Positions 34,665-44,412 of a stretch of 64,000 nucleotides of DNA are shown piece by piece. The stretch comes from Vibrio sp. 14G-20 (GTDB lineage: Bacteria; Pseudomonadota; Gammaproteobacteria; Enterobacterales; Vibrionaceae). A program made the translations under genes and the position numbers. The notes under the pieces are model-generated. The model did no database searches. It saw only the letters and a program-made list of their open reading frames with translations, and was not told where the DNA came from. Location: contig NZ_JAPHPW010000012.1 of the NCBI RefSeq assembly GCF_026241515.1, positions 87,713 through 151,712 of the forward strand. The letters are read 5' to 3'. Numbering within the stretch: the first letter of the stretch is position 1; each line of letters opens with the position of its first letter.

Positions 34665-35696
34665 CTAGAAGCCTTTCCAATCGAAGTCATCAATTCGCTC
34701 GTCGGCGATATAAAATAGTTTAGTACCGCTGCTGACAACTTGGTCTAGTTCTGGGTTAAGTTCAATACCACTCCCCGTATCAATCGCGATCAGCGTTGCT
34801 TTGTACTTCTCTTTAAACACAGAGAAAATAGGCGCGACGGTGACAGGCTCAGCATCTTCAGGGAAATACGTTGAATATTGTGTCATACCTCTTGTTGAGC
34901 TCAATAGCTCTTGATGAAGCGCACTTGAACCTGGGTCTACCGCAGCCTTTGCTAGCATCTCTGCACCCACAGCCGGAATACATTCAGAGTTTGGACAATG
35001 TTTGTGTAGCAGGTCGCTCAACGCTTCATCTTTAAAATAAACCAGTAAGTGAGCTTTCGGATTTCGGTTAGCACAGTAAAGTGCTGCAGACAGGGTAATG
35101 TCGTCTTCCGGGTTATCAATCAGGATGCAACTCGCAGACTCAATACCCGTTTTCTCCATCTCTTTGCCATCTGTGTAGCTGTTTACTTTGACGAAATTGA
35201 TTTCGCCGGGTAACGGGTTTTCGATATCTGAACGAGTACATAATACGATTGGTCGCTTACCCGTTTCTTCGTGTTGCAGCATGCGGATGAGGTGAATAGT
35301 TCTTTGTTCATTCCATCCCAGCATCAAAATGTGGTTGTCCACTCTAACTCTCCTTTTCCCTAGCAAGCCCGCTCGCCAATATTCAACACCTTCTGTTGCC
35401 ACTTTACCGAGTAATGCGGCAAAAAGGCTGAGTCCACCCGGAATCACAAATAGAATGACTATCCACTGCCCTGCAGCCGTGGTCGGTGACAGATCTCCGT
35501 AACCAACGGTTGACGCTGTCACGACCAGATAATAGGCAAATGTTGTGATTGAGTTGGTTAAATCCGTTTCACCAGCGACGTACAGCATCGACCACGACAA
35601 GAATATGTAGCCTAGAAACGTAAACAGTAAGTTTTTGCCATTCAAAACAAAGATGTTTGCTTTGATCCAGCGTTTGAGTTGTAACCAGATTATCAT
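34665..35696 (-). CDS. Potassium channel with RCK/TrkA-N domain (Kch-like)
   Basis: A 343-residue protein. Two membrane helices (about 22-42 and 73-94) flank a pore loop with the selectivity filter 'TVGYGDLS' (residues 63-70). The cytoplasmic part has two regulator-of-K-conductance-like domains: the first starts at about residue 120 with 'DNHILMLGWNEQRTIHLI', the second with 'FKEKYKATLIAIDTGSGIEL'. The family forms tetrameric channels gated by ligands or ions. No transport or regulator gene is adjacent. Its ribosome site is unclear; the ATG at 35696 is supported by the conserved N-terminus. Confidence 0.9.
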   Translation of the reverse strand: MIIWLQLKRWIKANIFVLNGKNLLFTFLGYIFLSWSMLYVAGETDLTNSITTFAYYLVVTASTVGYGDLSPTTAAGQWIVILFVIPGGLSLFAALLGKVATEGVEYWRAGLLGKRRVRVDNHILMLGWNEQRTIHLIRMLQHEETGKRPIVLCTRSDIENPLPGEINFVKVNSYTDGKEMEKTGIESASCILIDNPEDDITLSAALYCANRNPKAHLLVYFKDEALSDLLHKHCPNSECIPAVGAEMLAKAAVDPGSSALHQELLSSTRGMTQYSTYFPEDAEPVTVAPIFSVFKEKYKATLIAIDTGSGIELNPELDQVVSSGTKLFYIADERIDDFDWKGF

Positions 35697-35820
35697 TCGA
35701 GCCCCAATCTTAATCTCTTACTTACATGCTAGAAAAAATACGCGATATCAACAAGATATATCATCAGAAAAAGATACATAAGAACAACATTGATATCGAT
35801 AGCCAATATTCAGATACAAA

Positions 35821-35843
35821 AAAACCAGCACTCGGCTGGTTTT
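35821..35843 (-). terminator. Terminator of nadA
   Basis: Stem AAAACCAGC / GCTGGTTTT, 5-base loop, long T-run on the minus strand; about 65 bases after the nadA stop. Confidence 0.85.
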
Positions 35844-35908
35844 TCTCTTGATGAGAAAATCAAAACAGTGATTAAGCTGGACTGCTATATATCATCACGG
35901 CAACGAAA

Positions 35909-36970
35909 TTAAGCGTTGCCTTTAACCTGTAGGTTAAGCTGTTCGGCAAAATCTAGCATGCGGTTCAATGGGATAAGAGACTTCACACGTAGTTCGTCAG
36001 AAACGAAAATTTCGTGTTGCTTACCACCATGCTCAAGTGCATTTTCAATCGCTTCAAGGCCATTCATAGCCATCCAAGGACAGTGTGCGCAGCTGCGACA
36101 AGTTGCACCAGCACCCGCAGTCGGCGCTTCAATCAGCTCTTTTTCAGGAACCAATTGCTGCATCTTAAAGAAGATACCTTTGTCTGTCGCGACAATCATC
36201 TGTGGATGAGGTAGCTCTTTCGCCTTCTTGATCAGTTGGCTTGTTGAGCCTACAGCATCAGCCAGTTCAACCACGCTTGCTGGTGATTCAGGGTGAACCA
36301 AAATAGCCGCTTCTGGGTAGACCGATTTCATTTTCTTCAAAGCATCAGCTGAGAATTCATCATGAACGATACACTCACCTTGCCAAAGCAACATGTCAGC
36401 GCCAGTTTGATTTGCAATGTAAGAACCTAGGTGGCGGTCTGGCCCCCAAATAATGGGTTTGCCTTCAGCGTCTAGGCTTTCAACGATTTCTAAAGCAATG
36501 CTCGACGTAACCACCCAATCTGCGCGAGCTTTAACCGCTGCAGAGGTGTTCGCGTATACAACCACGGTGTGGTCAGGATGAGCATCACAAAATTCTGTAA
36601 ATTTGTCAGCAGGACAACCCAGATCAAGTGAACATTCAGCTTCAAGCGTTGGCATTAAAATGCGTTTTTCAGGGGTAAGGATCTTTGCAGATTCACCCAT
36701 AAAACGAACACCAGCGATAATCAAAGTGCTTGCTGAATGACGGTTACCAAACTTAGCCATTTCTAATGAATCGCCAACGAAACCACCAGTTTCTTCTGCC
36801 AGAGCCTGAATTTCAGGATCGGTGTAGTAGTGTGCAATTAGAACTGCATCTTTTTCTTGAAGTAGTTTTTTGATGTTTGCGATGTGGGCCTGTTTCTGAG
36901 CGTCGCTCAATGGAACTGGCTTAGGCGGAAACGGGTAAACTGTATCGATTTTATCTAGTATATGACTCAT
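35909..36970 (-). CDS. nadA: Quinolinate synthase NadA
   Basis: About 353 residues. NadA condenses iminoaspartate with dihydroxyacetone phosphate to quinolinate, the first committed precursor of NAD. Motifs of the family are visible: '[19 protein letters not shown]', 'GDSLEMAKF', the substrate loop '[16 protein letters not shown]', and '[15 protein letters not shown]' with Cys residues that bind the [4Fe-4S] cluster; the other two cluster Cys are in '[10 protein letters not shown]' and '[11 protein letters not shown]'. The ATG at 36970 with AGAG about 9 bases upstream fits better than one six codons earlier. It is a single gene upstream of the potassium channel gene and about 190 bases past cpoB. 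Confidence 0.95.
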   Translation of the reverse strand: MSHILDKIDTVYPFPPKPVPLSDAQKQAHIANIKKLLQEKDAVLIAHYYTDPEIQALAEETGGFVGDSLEMAKFGNRHSASTLIIAGVRFMGESAKILTPEKRILMPTLEAECSLDLGCPADKFTEFCDAHPDHTVVVYANTSAAVKARADWVVTSSIALEIVESLDAEGKPIIWGPDRHLGSYIANQTGADMLLWQGECIVHDEFSADALKKMKSVYPEAAILVHPESPASVVELADAVGSTSQLIKKAKELPHPQMIVATDKGIFFKMQQLVPEKELIEAPTAGAGATCRSCAHCPWMAMNGLEAIENALEHGGKQHEIFVSDELRVKSLIPLNRMLDFAEQLNLQVKGNA

Positions 36971-37152
36971 TGCTCTTGCTCTACGCAACTTCTTCCGAGG
37001 ATTAGAGTATTCTACACAGGACAGCGATGAGGATCAAAAAGGATTGGTTGCAAGTAGTGACTAGCTAATACTTAAAACGCATAAACAAGGCGATGTGTTG
37101 GCAGCATAAAGAAGATAAGTAGACACTAAACGGGAGTGATCAGGTATAAAAA

Positions 37153-37172
37153 AGAGGTACCTGAGCACCCCT
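37153..37172 (-). terminator. Terminator of the tol-pal-cpoB operon
   Basis: Stem AGGGGT / ACCTCT (one G-U) with an 8-base loop, then T6 on the minus strand; nine bases after the cpoB stop codon. Confidence 0.7.
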
Positions 37173-37180
37173 ATTTTGTT

Positions 37181-37969
37181 TTACAAGTGGGTTTTAGCCA
37201 CTTTAGCCGAAGCACTGTTTGGGTACTCGGTAACGACTTGTTGGTAATATTTCTTAGCTTGCGCCGCGTTGTTGTTGCGTGCAGCTATGTCACCAAGCTT
37301 AACCAGCGCATCTGCTCGCTTATTTGAGTCTTTGTATGACACAACAGCGGCAAAGCTCTTCACGGCTTCTTTATCTTGCTTCTTAGCAAAATAAAGCTGA
37401 CCTAACCAGTAGTGTGAGTTAGGTGTGAAGGTTGAATCTGGGAAGTCTTTTTGAAACTTTTGAAATGCTGCGATAGCACCCGTGTAGTCTCGTTGCTTTA
37501 GAATCATATCTACAGCATTTTGATAAGCGGTTTGCTCATCCACATCAGTACTGAACGTACCAGAAGCGTCTTTAGAGCCTTCGCTCGCCGCTACTGCTAC
37601 CGTTGCCGTTCCTGCTGCTTTCACCTCGCCTCTCACACGATCCAGTTCAATGAACAGTTCACGTTGGCGCTCTAGCATTTGCTTCATATCGTAGCTGTTT
37701 CGTTCCAGCTCACCACGAAGTTCACTGATCTCCAGTGCCATGTCGTCGATTTGCTGTTGCATTTGAAGCTGAACGAGATTGCGATTTTGAAGCAGGCGCT
37801 CTAAACGCTCAATATCTGATTCGTTAGATGCAGACGCTGCTCGAGAGGAAGATGATGAATTGGTTGCGGTGCTATTGAGATCGGATACTGGAGCTGGTGC
37901 AGCGAACGTAGTGTTCGCTGCACTTGCCAGTAACGAAAGCAAAATGACTCGCTTTGTGTTACTGAACAT
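37181..37969 (-). CDS. cpoB: CpoB (YbgF), Tol-Pal/PBP1B coordinator
   Basis: About 262 residues with an N-terminal Sec signal ending near 'NTTFAAPAPV'. A coiled coil follows (about residues 45-110: 'ERLLQNRNLVQLQMQQQIDD', 'RGELERNSYDMKQMLERQRE'), then three TPR repeats in the C-terminal half ('GAIAAFQKFQKDFPDSTF', 'YWLGQLYFAKKQDKEAVKSF', 'ADALVKLGDIAARNNNAAQA'). This is the YbgF/CpoB layout: a trimeric TolA-binding protein that links outer membrane constriction to PBP1B. The start ATG 37969 is preferred over the TTG at 37984 because GAGGA is about 9 bases upstream of it. It closes the tol operon and is followed by the terminator. Confidence 0.92.
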   Translation of the reverse strand: MFSNTKRVILLSLLASAANTTFAAPAPVSDLNSTATNSSSSSRAASASNESDIERLERLLQNRNLVQLQMQQQIDDMALEISELRGELERNSYDMKQMLERQRELFIELDRVRGEVKAAGTATVAVAASEGSKDASGTFSTDVDEQTAYQNAVDMILKQRDYTGAIAAFQKFQKDFPDSTFTPNSHYWLGQLYFAKKQDKEAVKSFAAVVSYKDSNKRADALVKLGDIAARNNNAAQAKKYYQQVVTEYPNSASAKVAKTHL

Positions 37970-38002
37970 GAGGCAATTCCTCAATTATATAGTCTACTAA
38001 AA

Positions 38003-38545
38003 TTAGTAAACTAGTACTGCGCGACGGTTTTTAGCGTACACATCTTCAGATTGACCTAGAAGAAGTGGCTTCTCTTCACCGTAGCTTACGATAGAGATTT
38101 GGTCTGCTTGAACACCTAGAGCTTGTAGGTATTTCGCTACAGCTTGTGCACGACGCTCGCCAAGTGCGATGTTGTACTCAGGAGTACCGCGTTCGTCAGC
38201 GTGACCTTCGATAGTAACGTTCATGTCAACGTTGTTGCTTAGGTAAGCTGCGTGAGCTGCTAGAATTTCTTCGTAGTCGCCAGCGATAGTAGAGTTATCG
38301 AATGCAAAGTAGATTGTTTGAGTTTCGCGTAGCGCTTGCTCTTTAAGCTCTTGCTCAGACAGTTGAGCGTTAGCATCAATTGGCGTTACAACAGTTGTGT
38401 CTACGTTGCCTTCTGAACCTGAAGTTGTTTGGTTGCTTTCAGTACCTGAAGTTGCAGATGTTGCTTCATCAGTTGAGCTACATGCCGTTACTGCCATCAC
38501 TGGTAGTGCAATCATCAAGCCTTTAAGAACTTTGTTAAGTTGCAT
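38003..38545 (-). CDS. pal: Peptidoglycan-associated lipoprotein Pal
   Basis: A 180-residue outer membrane lipoprotein. The lipobox is 'AVTAC' (C22), and the OmpA-like peptidoglycan-binding domain occupies residues about 70-180 with '[17 protein letters not shown]' and '[18 protein letters not shown]'. Between lies a Ser/Thr-rich linker. It binds TolB and diaminopimelate, tying the outer membrane to the wall. It is 18-33 bases ahead of cpoB and about 110 bases after tolB. Confidence 0.95.
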   Translation of the reverse strand: MQLNKVLKGLMIALPVMAVTACSSTDEATSATSGTESNQTTSGSEGNVDTTVVTPIDANAQLSEQELKEQALRETQTIYFAFDNSTIAGDYEEILAAHAAYLSNNVDMNVTIEGHADERGTPEYNIALGERRAQAVAKYLQALGVQADQISIVSYGEEKPLLLGQSEDVYAKNRRAVLVY

Positions 38546-38656
38546 CTTTTTTTCCTTACGTTATAAAACTTAGTTTCTACAGCGACTAAGTGCTATAGAT
38601 AGTTAAATGCCACAATAGTTAACACTATCAATAGCTAAAAGAATGTATCACTTTAA

Positions 38657-40009
38657 CTAGAGGAACGGTGACCATGCAGGCGCTCTTACACGTCCGTTGG
38701 TTGCCGGTAATCTAGCTTTAAAACGGCCATCGATAGAAACCATCGATAGTACGTTAGTTTTGTTGTAAATAGAGCTATAGATAACCATACCCCCATTCGG
38801 TGCAATACTTGGAGATTCATCTAACAATGTCTTTGTTAGCACCTGAACCGCACCGGTTTCCAAATCTTGCTTAGCCAAGTTGAAGCCTGAATTACTGCGA
38901 TTGACCATGATTAGGAATCGACCATCAGGGGTGATCTGGCCACCTAAGTTTTGGCTACCTTGCCAAGTAATACGAGAAGTCGAATTATTGGACAAATTTA
39001 CATTATAAATCTGTGGTTTACCACCACGATCCGATGTGAAAATAAGAGACTTGCCATCTGGGTGCCAGAATGGTTCCGTGTTATTAGAACGGCCACGAGT
39101 AATTTGAGTCAGCTTACGGCTAGCAAGGTCAAGAGTGTACACCTGAAGGCTGCCTGTTTTCGACAATACCAATGCCAATGTCTTACCATCTGGCGAGAAT
39201 CTTGGCGCACCATTATGACGAGGGTATGACGTTACTTTCTCACGCTCACCCGTGTAAATATTCATGATGAATATTTCAGCTTGGCCATTTTGAAAACTCA
39301 CATAAGCAAGCTTTTTGCCGTCAGGTGACCATGCCGGTGACATTAGAGGTTGCTTAGAACGAAGCACCAAGCGCTCGTTAAAACCATCGTAGTCAGCAAC
39401 ACGAAGTTGGTATGGGTATTTATCTTTGTCGTTCACTACCACATAAGAAATACGAGTTAAGAACGCACCTTTTTCGCCAGTCAGTTCTTCATACACTAAA
39501 TCAGAAATACGGTGTGCGTATTCTCTCAAACGTTTGCCCGGAACTGTTGCCTTTTTGTTGAACAACACGTGATCTTTCGAGAGCACCAATTGCCCTTCAT
39601 CGCTGAGTGCTCGGCTTTGTCCTTTAGTCAGTTGACCACGAACAATGTCAATCAACTGGTAGTTCACCACATACTGCCCTTCGGCATTTTTAGTGATGCT
39701 ACCTGTTAGCAATGAATCAACGCCTAAGTTAGTCCAAGCATCAAAATCCACCTCACTTTCGCTGTAAGGCGTCTGGGGCATTTTGCTTGTTGCAACTGGG
39801 CTGAATTTACCACTGCGTTGTAAGTCAGAAGCAATAACCGCTGATACATCGTGTGGCAATGGCTCTGCACCTTCCCAACGGAAAGGGACAATAGCGATAG
39901 GTCTTGCGGAGTTAATACCGTCTGTAATGACAAGCTCTAGAGCTGCATTTGCGACTTGAACACCGCTAAACAGTATAATACTCAGAGTAAATAATAGTTT
40001 TTTAAACAC
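38657..40009 (-). CDS. tolB: TolB, periplasmic beta-propeller of the Tol-Pal system
   Basis: A 450-residue periplasmic protein. A signal peptide of about 22 residues ends with 'SGVQVANA'; an N-terminal alpha/beta domain follows, then a six-bladed propeller from about residue 200 with repeats like '[20 protein letters not shown]' and '[19 protein letters not shown]'. TolB switches between Pal and TolA. The start is GTG at 40009, with AAGGAA about 6 bases upstream; no ATG is better placed. Confidence 0.94.
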   Translation of the reverse strand: MFKKLLFTLSIILFSGVQVANAALELVITDGINSARPIAIVPFRWEGAEPLPHDVSAVIASDLQRSGKFSPVATSKMPQTPYSESEVDFDAWTNLGVDSLLTGSITKNAEGQYVVNYQLIDIVRGQLTKGQSRALSDEGQLVLSKDHVLFNKKATVPGKRLREYAHRISDLVYEELTGEKGAFLTRISYVVVNDKDKYPYQLRVADYDGFNERLVLRSKQPLMSPAWSPDGKKLAYVSFQNGQAEIFIMNIYTGEREKVTSYPRHNGAPRFSPDGKTLALVLSKTGSLQVYTLDLASRKLTQITRGRSNNTEPFWHPDGKSLIFTSDRGGKPQIYNVNLSNNSTSRITWQGSQNLGGQITPDGRFLIMVNRSNSGFNLAKQDLETGAVQVLTKTLLDESPSIAPNGGMVIYSSIYNKTNVLSMVSIDGRFKARLPATNGRVRAPAWSPFL

Positions 40010-40020
40010 ACTACATTCCT

Positions 40021-41085
40021 TTATAGCTCAACGGTTAAATTGATGTCTTTGAGTTTATCAACGATTGCAGGATCAGACGGTAATGGAAATGTTCCCGTTT
40101 GAGCAACTGCGCGTTTACTTGCTTCACAAAGGCGACTATCTCCACTCAAAATACTAACGCTCTTAACGATAGCATTTGAACCTGTAGCAAGTAGCCGTAA
40201 ATTAACTCTACATGATTTACCTGAGAAGCTATCTTCAACACGTAAGTTGCCTTGTATCATTTGTTTGTAGATTTCGCCGTAACGCTGCGCTTCATCATCA
40301 ATAAATTGTTGTTTAGCCGAAGAGTTTTGAGTCGCTTCAGTTTCAAGATCAGCAAAGATATCGTTCAATGCTGCTTCTTGCTGTTTACGCTCTTTTTCAG
40401 CTTTTGCTGCCGCTTCTTTTGCTTTGCGCGCTTTCTCCGCTGCGGCTGCCGCTTCTTTCTCTTTCGCTATACGTTGCTTTTCAGCACGTTCAGCGGCTTC
40501 TTTTTCTTTACGAGCTTTATCTGCAGCTTCTTTCGCGGCTTTCTCTTTTGCCACGCGTTCTTGTTCAGCTTTAGCAATCGCCACTTCTTTGGCTTTGCGC
40601 TCTTTTTCTGCTTTCACAACCGCTGCTTCTTTCAATTTACGATCAGCTTCTGCTTTAGCGGCTTTCTTTTGTTCTTGCTTTAAACGAGCCTCTTCAACTT
40701 TACGTTGTTTTTCATTCTCAACTCGACGCTTTTCCGCTTCGCGAGCGGCTTTCGCTTCTTTAGCCTGCTTTTCTTTCAGCTTTCGAATGTTCTCTTCTTC
40801 AGCTTTACGATTTTTTTCAAGTCGTTCGCTTTCACGTCTTAGTTTGTCTAGACGCTCTTGCTCTTTCTTACTCGCTGCTTCTCTTTGCTGGCGAATCTGT
40901 TGAGCTTGTTGGCGAACCAACTGAGGATCAATCACCACGGCTTGAACCATCTGCCCAGTAGGCTTTGGTTCCGACATCGTGAAATCCGCCCCCCAAATAA
41001 GCGCAACGAATAAGATGACGTGCAGCCCAAGAGAGATAAGAAGCTGTGATCTAAAATTATTGGATTTCTTATTATTCGCTTTCAT
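40021..41085 (-). CDS. tolA: TolA, energy-transducing envelope protein
   Basis: A 354-residue protein with a single N-terminal membrane helix (about 14-33), then a very long helical domain II rich in Ala, Lys and Glu (about residues 55-240, repeats such as '[20 protein letters not shown]'), and a C-terminal domain III ('[20 protein letters not shown]') that binds TolB. This matches TolA in order and length. The repeats make long false reading frames on the opposite strand. The gene is 11 bases upstream of tolB and 13 bases from tolR. Confidence 0.95.
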   Translation of the reverse strand: MKANNKKSNNFRSQLLISLGLHVILFVALIWGADFTMSEPKPTGQMVQAVVIDPQLVRQQAQQIRQQREAASKKEQERLDKLRRESERLEKNRKAEEENIRKLKEKQAKEAKAAREAEKRRVENEKQRKVEEARLKQEQKKAAKAEADRKLKEAAVVKAEKERKAKEVAIAKAEQERVAKEKAAKEAADKARKEKEAAERAEKQRIAKEKEAAAAAEKARKAKEAAAKAEKERKQQEAALNDIFADLETEATQNSSAKQQFIDDEAQRYGEIYKQMIQGNLRVEDSFSGKSCRVNLRLLATGSNAIVKSVSILSGDSRLCEASKRAVAQTGTFPLPSDPAIVDKLKDINLTVEL

Positions 41086-41098
41086 GAATGCTACGGAG

Positions 41099-41542
41099 CT
41101 ATTCCCTTATATCCGTTAATAGGCCAACCTTTGGCACACCTGCACGGCTTAATTCATCAAGTAATAAAACCACTTCAGCGTAAGGCGTTGCGGCATCACC
41201 ACCAACCGCCACTGGAGAGTTTGGCTTAAGAGACAGCTCGGCTTTCACTCGGACGATAATATCTTCCATCGATAAACCACGCTGTACTTCTTCGTTATTC
41301 ACACTCAAACCAAGCTCACCGTCTTTGTTCACTTCAACGATAATAAAGCTCGCATTGTCGTCACCCAATAGATCTTGTGCAGACTGAGCCGTTGAAGCCT
41401 TAGGCAATTCAACGTCTACGCCTTGAGTAACGAATGGCGAAGTCACCATAAAAATAATCAGCAAAACAAGCATAACGTCGATGTAAGGTACAACGTTAAT
41501 CTCTGCTGTCATTTTGCGTTTTTTAGGTTGGTATCCGGCCAT
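41099..41542 (-). CDS. tolR: TolR, proton-channel subunit of Tol-Pal
   Basis: A 147-residue protein with one membrane helix carrying the conserved aspartate in 'VPYIDVMLVLLIIFMVTSPF', and a periplasmic domain behind it. With TolQ it uses the proton gradient to energise TolA. It starts three bases after the tolQ stop codon, and the gene order tolQ-tolR-tolA is kept. Confidence 0.96.
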   Translation of the reverse strand: MAGYQPKKRKMTAEINVVPYIDVMLVLLIIFMVTSPFVTQGVDVELPKASTAQSAQDLLGDDNASFIIVEVNKDGELGLSVNNEEVQRGLSMEDIIVRVKAELSLKPNSPVAVGGDAATPYAEVVLLLDELSRAGVPKVGLLTDIRE

Positions 41543-41545
41543 CTA

Positions 41546-42229
41546 TTATTCCCTGCCAGCCATCGCTTGACGGTGAAGGATACTGTGGAACTCTTCAGAG
41601 AAAGTCGCATAGTTGTGCTCTAGCTTACCGACTCGACTGCTAAAGCGGTTGTAAGCCATAACAGCAGGAATTGCTGCAAATAGGCCCATTGCTGTCGCGA
41701 TCAGTGCCTCTGCAATACCAGGAGCAACCATTGCTAATGTCGCTTGCTTCACTTCACCTAATGCGATGAATGAGTGCATGATTCCCCAAACCGTACCAAA
41801 TAGGCCGATGTATGGACTGATAGAACCGACCGTTGCTAGGAAAGGTAAGTTGGTTTCTAGCTCGTCTACTTCACGGGCAACCGCTACGCGCATTGCACGG
41901 CCAGTACCTTCCATAATGAAGTCAGGAGATGTTGCATTCGATTTACGAAGGCGAGCAAACTCAGTAAAGCCTGCGTAGAAAATTTCTTCAGTACCAGAAA
42001 GATCGTCTTTGCGCTTATTGCTCTCTTGGTACAGCTTTGCGAGATCAACGCCGGACCAGAACTTATCTTCAAATACGTCAGTTTGTTTAGAAGCTTGAGA
42101 TAATACTTTACTTCTTTTTATGATCATTGCCCAAGAAACAACAGACATGCCCATAAGAATCAGCATGACCATCTTAACTAGTAAGCTAGCTTCTAAAATT
42201 AGGCCTAAGATTGAGATTTCAGCAGTCAC
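41546..42229 (-). CDS. tolQ: TolQ, proton-channel subunit of Tol-Pal
   Basis: A 227-residue inner membrane protein with three helices (about 10-40, 130-155 and 165-195). '[20 protein letters not shown]' and '[19 protein letters not shown]' are the conserved ExbB/TolQ pore regions; the long cytoplasmic loop after helix 1 is also typical. The start overlaps the end of ybgC by 11 bases, so translation is coupled. Confidence 0.96.
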   Translation of the reverse strand: MTAEISILGLILEASLLVKMVMLILMGMSVVSWAMIIKRSKVLSQASKQTDVFEDKFWSGVDLAKLYQESNKRKDDLSGTEEIFYAGFTEFARLRKSNATSPDFIMEGTGRAMRVAVAREVDELETNLPFLATVGSISPYIGLFGTVWGIMHSFIALGEVKQATLAMVAPGIAEALIATAMGLFAAIPAVMAYNRFSSRVGKLEHNYATFSEEFHSILHRQAMAGRE

Positions 42230-42638
42230 TATTCGTTAGCTCCGTGAGAATAAATGTTGGCATTGCTTTGGGTTTCATTTTTTGATTATCGATACATGCT
42301 ACCTTAACCATTGCTTTACACAATGCCTTGCCATCAGGATTTACGATCTCTTGACAGAAGACCAAGGTAGCTCGCTTCAACTCGTAAATATTTGTAATGA
42401 CTTGTAAAGAATCATCAAGTCGCGCACCTTGAATAAAATCAATGTCCATATGTCGGACTACAAAACCGATATTTTGTTCTAACAAGACTTGCTGAGAGAC
42501 GCCAATTGAGCGCAACATCTCAGTTCGAGCGCGTTCGAAAAACTTAAGATAGTTTGAATGGTATACAACACCACCTGCATCGGTGTCTTCGTAATACACT
42601 GTCACTGGCCACGTAAATGGCTTAGATATTCCTTGCAA
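42219..42638 (-). CDS. ybgC: YbgC, acyl-CoA thioesterase of the Tol-Pal operon
   Basis: A 139-residue hotdog-fold thioesterase. '[20 protein letters not shown]' includes the catalytic Asp ('EDTDAGG') and is the family signature. I used TTG at 42638, which gives '[11 protein letters not shown]', because no ATG fits near the homologous N-terminus; the long open frame upstream (to 42800) runs through the terminator hairpin of the ybgE unit and is not real coding. The gene overlaps tolQ by 11 bases, as is usual. YbgC is known to act on short-chain or phospholipid-linked acyl thioesters with the Tol-Pal system. Confidence 0.9.
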   Translation of the reverse strand: MQGISKPFTWPVTVYYEDTDAGGVVYHSNYLKFFERARTEMLRSIGVSQQVLLEQNIGFVVRHMDIDFIQGARLDDSLQVITNIYELKRATLVFCQEIVNPDGKALCKAMVKVACIDNQKMKPKAMPTFILTELTNSDC

Positions 42639-42735
42639 TTTGATACCACAGTCCAAAACGATAAAGATCTCACTATAACCTAACTCCTTATCATTAATAG
42701 TATATCGCTGTGAATTTTTTGATTTAATAGACGAA

Positions 42736-42768
42736 AAAAAAGGCCATCTGTATAAGATGACCTCTTTT
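42736..42768 (-). terminator. Terminator of the cydAB-cydX-ybgE operon
   Basis: On the minus strand: GAGGTCATC, 7-base loop, GATGGCC then T8; downstream of ybgE and before ybgC. The stem is 7 bp with one G-U. It separates the cyd and tol units, though read-through is possible. Confidence 0.75.
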
Positions 42769-42828
42769 TGGCTAAAAACCCAACAAGTATAAAGGTTCAC
42801 GTCGTTATGAACCTAAATCTTCTGCCTT

Positions 42829-43131
42829 TTATAAAAGGCGCAACACCGTTAGGTAGAGCAAAATGGTGAGTGAAACGTATGGGCTAAACAGTAGCTGCCA
42901 CATCCAAGCTCTAGGCTTAAACCCGATACCGTAAACCATGCTTGAGCACACTGCCCAAATAAACATTGGCCCGATGATCGCGTTAAAGCCACCGATGCTT
43001 GTCGCATACGCTTCAGGATCCCACATCACCAAACCAACATGCATGAAACCCAATACGAGGGATAAAGCTCTTAACAGAGTCTTATCCATTGGTTGATGCA
43101 GTTTAGCTATTTGCTCCGCGAGATTACTCAC
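42829..43131 (-). CDS. ybgE: Cyd operon protein YbgE
   Basis: A 100-residue inner membrane protein with three hydrophobic helices. The N-terminus 'KLHQPMDKTLLRALSLVLG' and the context after cydX match YbgE. The start is GTG at 43131, overlapping the last 8 bases of cydX (GTGAGTAA). Its function is not established; it travels with cytochrome bd operons. Confidence 0.87.
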   Translation of the reverse strand: MSNLAEQIAKLHQPMDKTLLRALSLVLGFMHVGLVMWDPEAYATSIGGFNAIIGPMFIWAVCSSMVYGIGFKPRAWMWQLLFSPYVSLTILLYLTVLRLL

Positions 43132-43231
43132 TGTCTTTATCCATCATTTCTGAATGCTCTAACCATAGAGCATTGATGATGCCGAATGCACATGCTAGAA
43201 GTACACCCAAAATCCATGCGAAATACCACAT
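43124..43231 (-). CDS. cydX: CydX, small subunit of cytochrome bd oxidase
   Basis: A 35-residue single-helix protein reading MWYFAWILGVLLACAFGIIN and then a short charged tail ending in DSE. 'MWYFAWILG' is diagnostic of CydX, which binds CydA-CydB and is needed for the activity of cytochrome bd. The start ATG at 43231 has AGGAGA about 7 bases upstream. It lies between cydB and ybgE and overlaps ybgE by 8 bases. It is short enough to be missed by standard gene calling. Confidence 0.93.
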   Translation of the reverse strand: MWYFAWILGVLLACAFGIINALWLEHSEMMDKDSE

Positions 43232-43262
43232 AAAATTTCTCCTAAGTTATTTAACTTCTAGC

Positions 43263-44399
43263 TTAGTAAGCTGAAACGTCGTTATCTTCGATGTGTTTCT
43301 TATCTAGACGACCGAACATTTTGTAGTATGTCCAAGTTGTGTAGCCAAGAATCACAGGAACCATTACCGCCGCAACTCCGGTCATAAGACCAAGCGTTAG
43401 CTCACTCGCTGTTGAATCCCACATAGTCAAACTATGGCTAGGGTTCAGGCTTGATGGCATTACGAATGGGAACATTGCAAAACCAGCCGTTAAAATAACA
43501 CCAGCATTAGATAGGCTTGAGAACAAGAATGCGAAACCACCACGCTCAAAGCGAGATGCAATCACAGCAAGCAGTGGCATTGCTACACCAAGGATCGGCG
43601 CAGCCCACATTGCTGGATACGTTTCGAAGTTTGTCATCCAAGCACCAACTTGAAGTGATACTTCTTTGTTTAGTGGGTTTGAATCAGCAAACGTGTCCAT
43701 CGTGCTAGTGATTACATAGCCTTCAATAGACTGAACCCAGAAGCCACCGATAACGAACAGAGCGATAGCGATTAGGCCCGTGATCTGAGCAACGTTACGA
43801 GCGCGGCTGTGCAGTTCTTCTGTTGTCTTCATTTGAAGCCATGTTGCACCTTGCATCACGAACAACATCAGAGCCAACACACCACAAAGCAATGCAAATG
43901 GGTTAAGCAGAGCAAAGAACGTACCATGGTACTTAGACATCATAAATTCGTTCAGATCAAATGGTACACCTTGTAGTAGGTTACCAAATGCCACACCGAA
44001 AATGATTGGTGGTACTGTGCCACTAAAGCAAAGTGCGTAGTCCCAAGTTTTACGCCATTTTGGATCTTCAATCTTAGAGCGGTAATCAAGAGCAAGTGGA
44101 CGTAACCAAAGCGCTGCTAACGTCGCGTACATCGCGAAGTAGAAACCAGAGAAAGACGTCGCGTAAACCAAAGGCCATGCAGCAAACAATGCACCACCCG
44201 CCGTAATTAGCCAAACTTGGTTGCCATCCCAGTGAGGGGCAATAGTATTGAGCATAATACGACGTTCAGTGTCGCTCTTACCGATAACAGGTGAAAGAGC
44301 TGCGACACCCATATCAAAGCCATCAGTTACGGCGAAACCAACCAGTAGAACACCGATCAATACCCACCAAATAAGTCGTAAGCTTTCGTAATCAAACAT
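43263..44399 (-). CDS. cydB: Cytochrome bd ubiquinol oxidase subunit II (CydB)
   Basis: A 378-residue protein with eight to nine membrane helices. 'WWVLIGVLLVGFAVTDGFDMG', with its Asp/Phe-Asp pair, and 'APHWDGNQVWLITAGGALFA' are conserved CydB segments. It is part of the heterodimeric oxidase that reduces oxygen to water without pumping protons but with high oxygen affinity. It lies 13 bases downstream of cydA and 31 bases before cydX. Confidence 0.95.
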   Translation of the reverse strand: MFDYESLRLIWWVLIGVLLVGFAVTDGFDMGVAALSPVIGKSDTERRIMLNTIAPHWDGNQVWLITAGGALFAAWPLVYATSFSGFYFAMYATLAALWLRPLALDYRSKIEDPKWRKTWDYALCFSGTVPPIIFGVAFGNLLQGVPFDLNEFMMSKYHGTFFALLNPFALLCGVLALMLFVMQGATWLQMKTTEELHSRARNVAQITGLIAIALFVIGGFWVQSIEGYVITSTMDTFADSNPLNKEVSLQVGAWMTNFETYPAMWAAPILGVAMPLLAVIASRFERGGFAFLFSSLSNAGVILTAGFAMFPFVMPSSLNPSHSLTMWDSTASELTLGLMTGVAAVMVPVILGYTTWTYYKMFGRLDKKHIEDNDVSAY

Positions 44400-44412
44400 A
44401 ATATTCCCTCAC

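Noticed and set aside
40252..40903. Long open frames on the plus strand across tolA
   Set aside because: They are produced by the Ala/Lys/Glu repeats of TolA read backwards (Phe, Ser, Leu rich) and have no start signals.
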